8,607 nucleotides of DNA, taken from NCBI GenBank assembly GCA_039917655.1, contig JBDSJC010000118.1, positions 1 through 8,607 of the forward strand, written 5' to 3'. This stretch comes from PNKC01 sp039917655. Lineage in GTDB: Bacteria; Chloroflexota; Dehalococcoidia; Tepidiformales; Tepidiformaceae. Below, piece after piece: positions 5,791-8,607 of the stretch. Each line of letters opens with the position of its first letter. Within the stretch, counting starts at the first letter, position 1. A model generated the notes under the pieces. That model worked only from the letters and a program-made list of their open reading frames with translations. It had not been told where the DNA came from and made no database searches. The position numbers and the translations under genes are program-made.

Positions 5791-7002
5791 GTGATTGCGG
5801 ACCCCGCGACTGAAACCTCCGCTCGCGCCGCTGCGCCGACCGCCGGGCCCTCGCGACGACGAGTGCTGCGAGCTTTCTGTGTTGCCGGCGTGGGTGCGGT
5901 GTTGGCGGCGGCGATGCTCGTTGCTCTCACCTGGCTCTTCGTCCGGCTGAGCTGGCCGCACGTCGAACCGCTCGGCAACCCGGACTTCGGCGTCAACTTC
6001 AGTTGCAATCACGCCGAATACCTCCTCCTCGAGGATCCGCTCCTCCGCGAGGCCGGTTACGTCTCCGATGAGCGCCCTGGCCGCGCCGAATGGTGCGCCG
6101 AAACCCTCGGGACGATCCTGCGCGGTGTCGGCGCAAAGCACGTCCGCATCGCCGTCGAGTGGTCGCAGGTGGAGCTCTCTCCAGGCGTCTACGATTTTCG
6201 CCTGATCGATGCGCTCCTCGCCGAAGCCGATCGATCGGGGGCGAAGGTGCTGCTCGGCGTCGGTGTGAAGGCGCAACGCCATCCCGAGTTTTACATCCCG
6301 GACTGGGTCATTTCGAAGACAGACCTCACCCGAAATCACGAAATCGACCGCGACCCGTACCTGCGCGAACAGGCGCTGGCGATGGTCGCGGCGGTGGTCA
6401 GGCACGTGGCTGACTCACCGGCTATCGAAGCGTGGAGCGCCGACAACGAGCCCTACGTCCCGTCACTGCGCGCCCAGGACTGGCAGCTCAGCCGGGACTT
6501 TGTGCGGCTCGAATTCGCGGCCATCCGCGCAAACGACCCCCAGGCGCGGATCATCTCCATCAACCACGCCCAGCACTTCGTCTTCGATCGCCGCTGGAAG
6601 AATGCCCTGGCCGATGGCGAAGCGCTGGCCGCCAGCTTCTACCCCTTTCGCAACTACGAGATCCTGGGCCGCAACTACGTTGTCCCGATCGCCGAACTCG
6701 GCCCGATTGCTCCCAACTACGCGGCCCAGGCTCGCGCCGCCCACGCCGCCGGCAAGCCCTTCTGGCTAACCGAGATGCAGGCCGAACCCTGGGTGGACGA
6801 GGACCTCCGGCTTGTCGGGCCGGCCAACCCTTCGCCCAACCTCACGGTCGCCAACTTCCACAAGAATATCGAGTACGCCCGCCGTTCGGGCGCTGACCGC
6901 GTCTACCTCTGGGGCTCGGAATGGTGGCTTTTTGAACGCCAACACTACGGCGACAGCACCTGGTGGGACCTCGCCCGCGCCGCCATCGCCGGCGGCGAGT
7001 AG
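5791..7002 (+). CDS. Membrane-anchored TIM-barrel glycoside hydrolase-like protein (clan GH-A type)
   Basis: A 403-residue protein from GTG 5791. A basic N-terminus (SRRRVLRAF, 21-29) precedes one hydrophobic segment (about 30-51), so it should be a signal anchor with the rest outside the membrane. The remainder reads as a (beta/alpha)8 barrel: HVRIAVEWSQVELSPGVYDF (117-136) is the glycosidase strand with its 'W..vep..G.ydf' pattern; AWSADNEPY (214-222) supplies the likely acid/base E220; FWLTEMQAEPW (324-334) supplies the likely nucleophile E328 on strand 7; VYLWGSEWW (371-379) is strand 8. Asn-Glu before a late Glu is the clan GH-A (GH5/39/42-like) arrangement. I cannot assign a family number or substrate. 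The GTG at 5791 is preferred over in-frame GTG 5632 or ATG 5656 because the extra N-terminus is Arg-rich and of no recognisable type. The Shine-Dalgarno signal is weak (GGGGA about 20 bases upstream). It is transcribed away from the exporter operon. Confidence 0.82.
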   Translation: MIADPATETSARAAAPTAGPSRRRVLRAFCVAGVGAVLAAAMLVALTWLFVRLSWPHVEPLGNPDFGVNFSCNHAEYLLLEDPLLREAGYVSDERPGRAEWCAETLGTILRGVGAKHVRIAVEWSQVELSPGVYDFRLIDALLAEADRSGAKVLLGVGVKAQRHPEFYIPDWVISKTDLTRNHEIDRDPYLREQALAMVAAVVRHVADSPAIEAWSADNEPYVPSLRAQDWQLSRDFVRLEFAAIRANDPQARIISINHAQHFVFDRRWKNALADGEALAASFYPFRNYEILGRNYVVPIAELGPIAPNYAAQARAAHAAGKPFWLTEMQAEPWVDEDLRLVGPANPSPNLTVANFHKNIEYARRSGADRVYLWGSEWWLFERQHYGDSTWWDLARAAIAGGE

Positions 7003-7004
7003 TA

Positions 7005-7039
7005 GTCAGCCTTCAGCCTTCAGCCATTGGCCATTGGCA
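7005..7039. repeat. Degenerate heptamer tandem repeat, five units
   Basis: Five consecutive 7-bp units: GTCAGCC, TTCAGCC, TTCAGCC, ATTGGCC, ATTGGCA. The first three share TCAGCC and the last two ATTGGC, so the array looks like two fused heptamer types in one register. It begins 2 bases after the stop codon of the glycosidase-like gene. It resembles the short tandemly repeated heptamers known from intergenic DNA of some bacteria, cyanobacteria for example. Confidence 0.8.
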
Positions 7040-7059
7040 GGGACGACGCGGGACGACGG
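7040..7059. repeat. Two-unit 10-bp tandem repeat
   Basis: GGGACGACGC followed directly by GGGACGACGG, abutting the heptamer array. The only difference is the last base. The function is unknown; it may be simple slippage expansion next to an already repetitive tract. Confidence 0.6.
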
Positions 7060-7085
7060 TGGCGCGAGACGCAGTAACCCGTCCA

Positions 7086-7103
7086 CCCTGAGCCTGTGGA
7101 AGG
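7086..7103. repeat. Motif resembling the dispersed CCTGAGCCTGTCGAAGG intergenic repeat
   Basis: CCCTGAGCCTGTGGAAGG differs by one base (G for C before GAAGG) from a motif I recall as common between genes in many bacterial genomes. A single copy in the window cannot prove it is repeated; the identification rests on memory of the motif. Confidence 0.45.
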
Positions 7104-7160
7104 CCACTCATGCACGTTTGCCTTGAGAGGCCACACGCATTCCGGCCAACGGCCACGCGC

Positions 7161-7186
7161 TATACTTCGCCACACTTCCCCGAGGT
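7161..7186 (+). promoter_or_regulatory. -10 element and ribosome binding site for the S9 peptidase gene
   Basis: TATACT at 7161-7166 matches TATAAT at 5 of 6 bases. No good -35 stands 16-18 bp upstream; TTGAGA at 7123-7128 is too far away. GAGGT at 7182-7186 is a good anti-16S match 10 bases before the ATG at 7197 and supports that start. The -10 is plausible but unproven. Confidence 0.5.
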
Positions 7187-7196
7187 GCCTTGTCCC

Positions 7197-8607
7197 ATGC
7201 CCAAACCGCTCTCCCCCGAGACGCTCGTCTACGGATTCACGCCCGCCGGCGACCCCCAGGTTTCGCCAGACGGCCGCCGCGTTGTCTACAGCCTGGGCAC
7301 GACGGATCGAGAATCGAAGAAAAGCTCCAGCCACGTCTGGATCTGCGGCATCGACGGCGCGAACAAGCGCCGCCTCACCTTCTCGGGGGAACGCAATCGC
7401 GGTGCGCGCTGGTCACCAGACGGTAGCCAGGTCGCCTTCGTGTCGGACCGAGTGCCCACGAACGGCATCTTCCTGATGGCGGTCGATGGTGGTGAAGCGC
7501 GCGAAGTGATGCACCAACATCAGTCGATCGGCGACCTCGCCTGGTCCCCGGACGGTACACGGCTCGTCTTCACCTCGAGCTTCGACCCTGCCAACCCGGA
7601 CGGCGGAAAGCCGAAGGAAGGCGCCGCGCCACCCGTCCGCGTGACCTCCCGCCTGGACTACAAACAGGACAACCGCGGCTACCTGGGCGACGCCCGCACA
7701 CAGGTTTTCGTTGTGGACGTGGCGACCGGCGATACCACCTGCCTCAGTTCGGAGCTTGTGGACCACGGGTTCCCCGCTTGGGCGCCCGATGGAGAGTCGG
7801 TGGCCGCCTCGCGCTATGCAGCGAACGGGATGCGCTCGCAGCTTGAGCTTATCCCCCTGGACGGCGGCGAGCGGACGATCATCGGGCCAGAAGAGGGCAA
7901 CGTGGGGACATGGGCCTTCTCCCCGGACGGCGCCCGCATCGTCTTCACGGGCGACACGAAGCAGACCTCGCAATCCGATTTCTTCGTCTACACGCTCGCC
8001 AGCAAGGATGCGCGGCGGGTGACGACGGACCTGCAATGCCTGCCAGCCGCCGGGTTCCCGACGCTGGACCCGCCCTCGATGCCAGTCTGGCTGGACGAAT
8101 CCCACGTGATGTTCCATGCGGTCCGCGCCGGAGCCAGCGGGATCTACGCGCTCGACCTCGATTCGGGCGCAGTCGAGCAGATCGAAGGCAGCCCATCGTT
8201 GCGCTCCGGCTTCAGTGCGGACGACAGCCACCGGTTCGTCGCCCAGGGCGTTGCGAGCCTCGATTCGATGGCCGAAGTGCTTGTGTTTGACCGCGAGACC
8301 GGCAGGTCCACGCAGATAACCGAATACAGCAAGCCAGTCTTCGCCGACACGCCAGCCGCAAAGTGGGAGCGGTTCGACATCAGCCGCGGCGGCTACGTGA
8401 TCGAATCGTGGCTGCTCTTCCCGCCGGATTTCGATGCTTCGAAGCAGTATCCCCTGGTGCTCGACATCCACGGCGGACCGAACGGCTTCTACGGCTACGG
8501 CTTCGTGCCAATGCAACAGGTGCTCGCCACCAACGGTTTCGTCGTGCTCTTCTGCAACCCGCGCGGGTCAAGTTCCTACGGCCGCGAGTTCACCCAGCAG
8601 GTCACCG
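7197..8607 (+). CDS. S9-family (prolyl oligopeptidase type) serine peptidase, 3' end cut by window
   Basis: The open frame runs from ATG 7197 to the window edge with no stop: 470 codons plus one base. Residues 1 to about 385 are a TolB/WD40-like beta-propeller with recurring SPDG-type blades at 23-26, 73-76, 117-120, 196-199 (APDG) and 242-245. From about 390 the alpha/beta-hydrolase domain begins: YPLVLDIHGGPNG (418-430) carries the oxyanion HGGP motif, and LFCNPRGSSSYGREF (451-465) is characteristic of acylaminoacyl-peptidase/dipeptidyl-peptidase relatives (S9C-like). The catalytic GxSxGG serine, aspartate and histidine would lie past the edge, since such proteins are usually about 640-680 residues long. 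No signal peptide or membrane segment is visible, so it is probably a cytoplasmic exo- or oligopeptidase acting on short peptides. Codon use is uniform and no frameshift is seen. The start is supported by GAGGT 10 bases upstream. Exact specificity cannot be called. Confidence 0.93.
   Translation, partial: MPKPLSPETLVYGFTPAGDPQVSPDGRRVVYSLGTTDRESKKSSSHVWICGIDGANKRRLTFSGERNRGARWSPDGSQVAFVSDRVPTNGIFLMAVDGGEAREVMHQHQSIGDLAWSPDGTRLVFTSSFDPANPDGGKPKEGAAPPVRVTSRLDYKQDNRGYLGDARTQVFVVDVATGDTTCLSSELVDHGFPAWAPDGESVAASRYAANGMRSQLELIPLDGGERTIIGPEEGNVGTWAFSPDGARIVFTGDTKQTSQSDFFVYTLASKDARRVTTDLQCLPAAGFPTLDPPSMPVWLDESHVMFHAVRAGASGIYALDLDSGAVEQIEGSPSLRSGFSADDSHRFVAQGVASLDSMAEVLVFDRETGRSTQITEYSKPVFADTPAAKWERFDISRGGYVIESWLLFPPDFDASKQYPLVLDIHGGPNGFYGYGFVPMQQVLATNGFVVLFCNPRGSSSYGREFTQQVT

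Larger units (their letters stand above)
7003..7196. other. Intergenic region with short tandem repeats and peptidase promoter
   Basis: These 194 bp lie between the glycosidase-like stop and the peptidase ATG. Reading left to right they hold a 7-bp tandem repeat (7005-7039), a 10-bp tandem repeat (7040-7059), a motif like a common dispersed intergenic repeat (7086-7103), and a -10 element with ribosome binding site before the peptidase. I see no hairpin followed by a T run, so no clear terminator for the upstream gene. Confidence 0.7.

Noticed and set aside
5527..6405. A 292-codon minus-strand open frame that could be read as an extra gene before the exporter
   Set aside because: It covers the barrel of the glycosidase-like gene on the other strand and runs into an Arg/Ser-rich tail across the intergenic gap; it has no recognisable domain.
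7413..8516. A 367-codon minus-strand open frame opposite the S9 peptidase
   Set aside because: The plus strand encodes clear SPDG blades and the HGGP motif in one frame; the antisense product shows no domain and is rich in Arg, Val and His as expected from the complementary codons.

Overview
This window is GC-rich DNA from a free-living bacterium. By hand count the GC content runs from about 55% in one stretch to about 78% in another. It carries six protein genes and no RNA genes, CRISPR array, insertion sequence or phage gene that I can see. The ABC exporter has a split ATPase and permease plus a long membrane-anchored adaptor, and there is no outer-membrane TolC-type gene beside it. Together with the gene styles (Gly/Ala-rich linkers, an S9 'SPDG' propeller peptidase, GTG starts), this suggests a Chloroflexota-like organism, with an actinobacterium as the alternative. 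The taxonomic call is inference from sequence style and was not tested by any search.

Layout: (1) 25-1440, plus strand, a complete amidase-signature hydrolase with an intact Ser-cisSer-Lys triad. (2) 1499-5438, minus strand, a three-gene operon read from right to left: a 664-residue HlyD/MacA-type adaptor, a LolD/MacB-type ATPase and a MacB-type permease. Each junction is a 4-base start/stop overlap (ATGA, then GTGA), so the genes are probably translationally coupled. (3) 5439-5790, a 352-bp divergent intergenic region with a candidate minus-strand promoter overlapped by an inverted repeat. (4) 5791-7002, plus strand, a membrane-anchored TIM-barrel glycoside-hydrolase-like protein, most likely starting at GTG 5791. 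(5) 7003-7196, an intergenic stretch with heptamer tandem repeats, a 10-bp tandem repeat, a motif resembling a widespread dispersed intergenic repeat, and a likely promoter and ribosome binding site. (6) 7197-8607, plus strand, an S9-family peptidase cut off by the window edge before its catalytic serine.

Functionally, the minus-strand operon is a complete inner-membrane export or efflux module of the MacAB type; its substrate cannot be read from the sequence. The amidase, glycosidase-like protein and peptidase look like independent hydrolytic or catabolic genes, and I see no evidence that they form a pathway with the exporter.

I found no convincing undescribed system. The items most worth a second look are the architecture of the adaptor (repeated coiled-coil units, a lower-GC insert with a cysteine pair, a Gly/Ala/Pro linker), a perfect hairpin just before the ATPase start codon, the divergent promoter/operator region, the unassigned anchored glycosidase, and the repeat cluster at 7005-7103.
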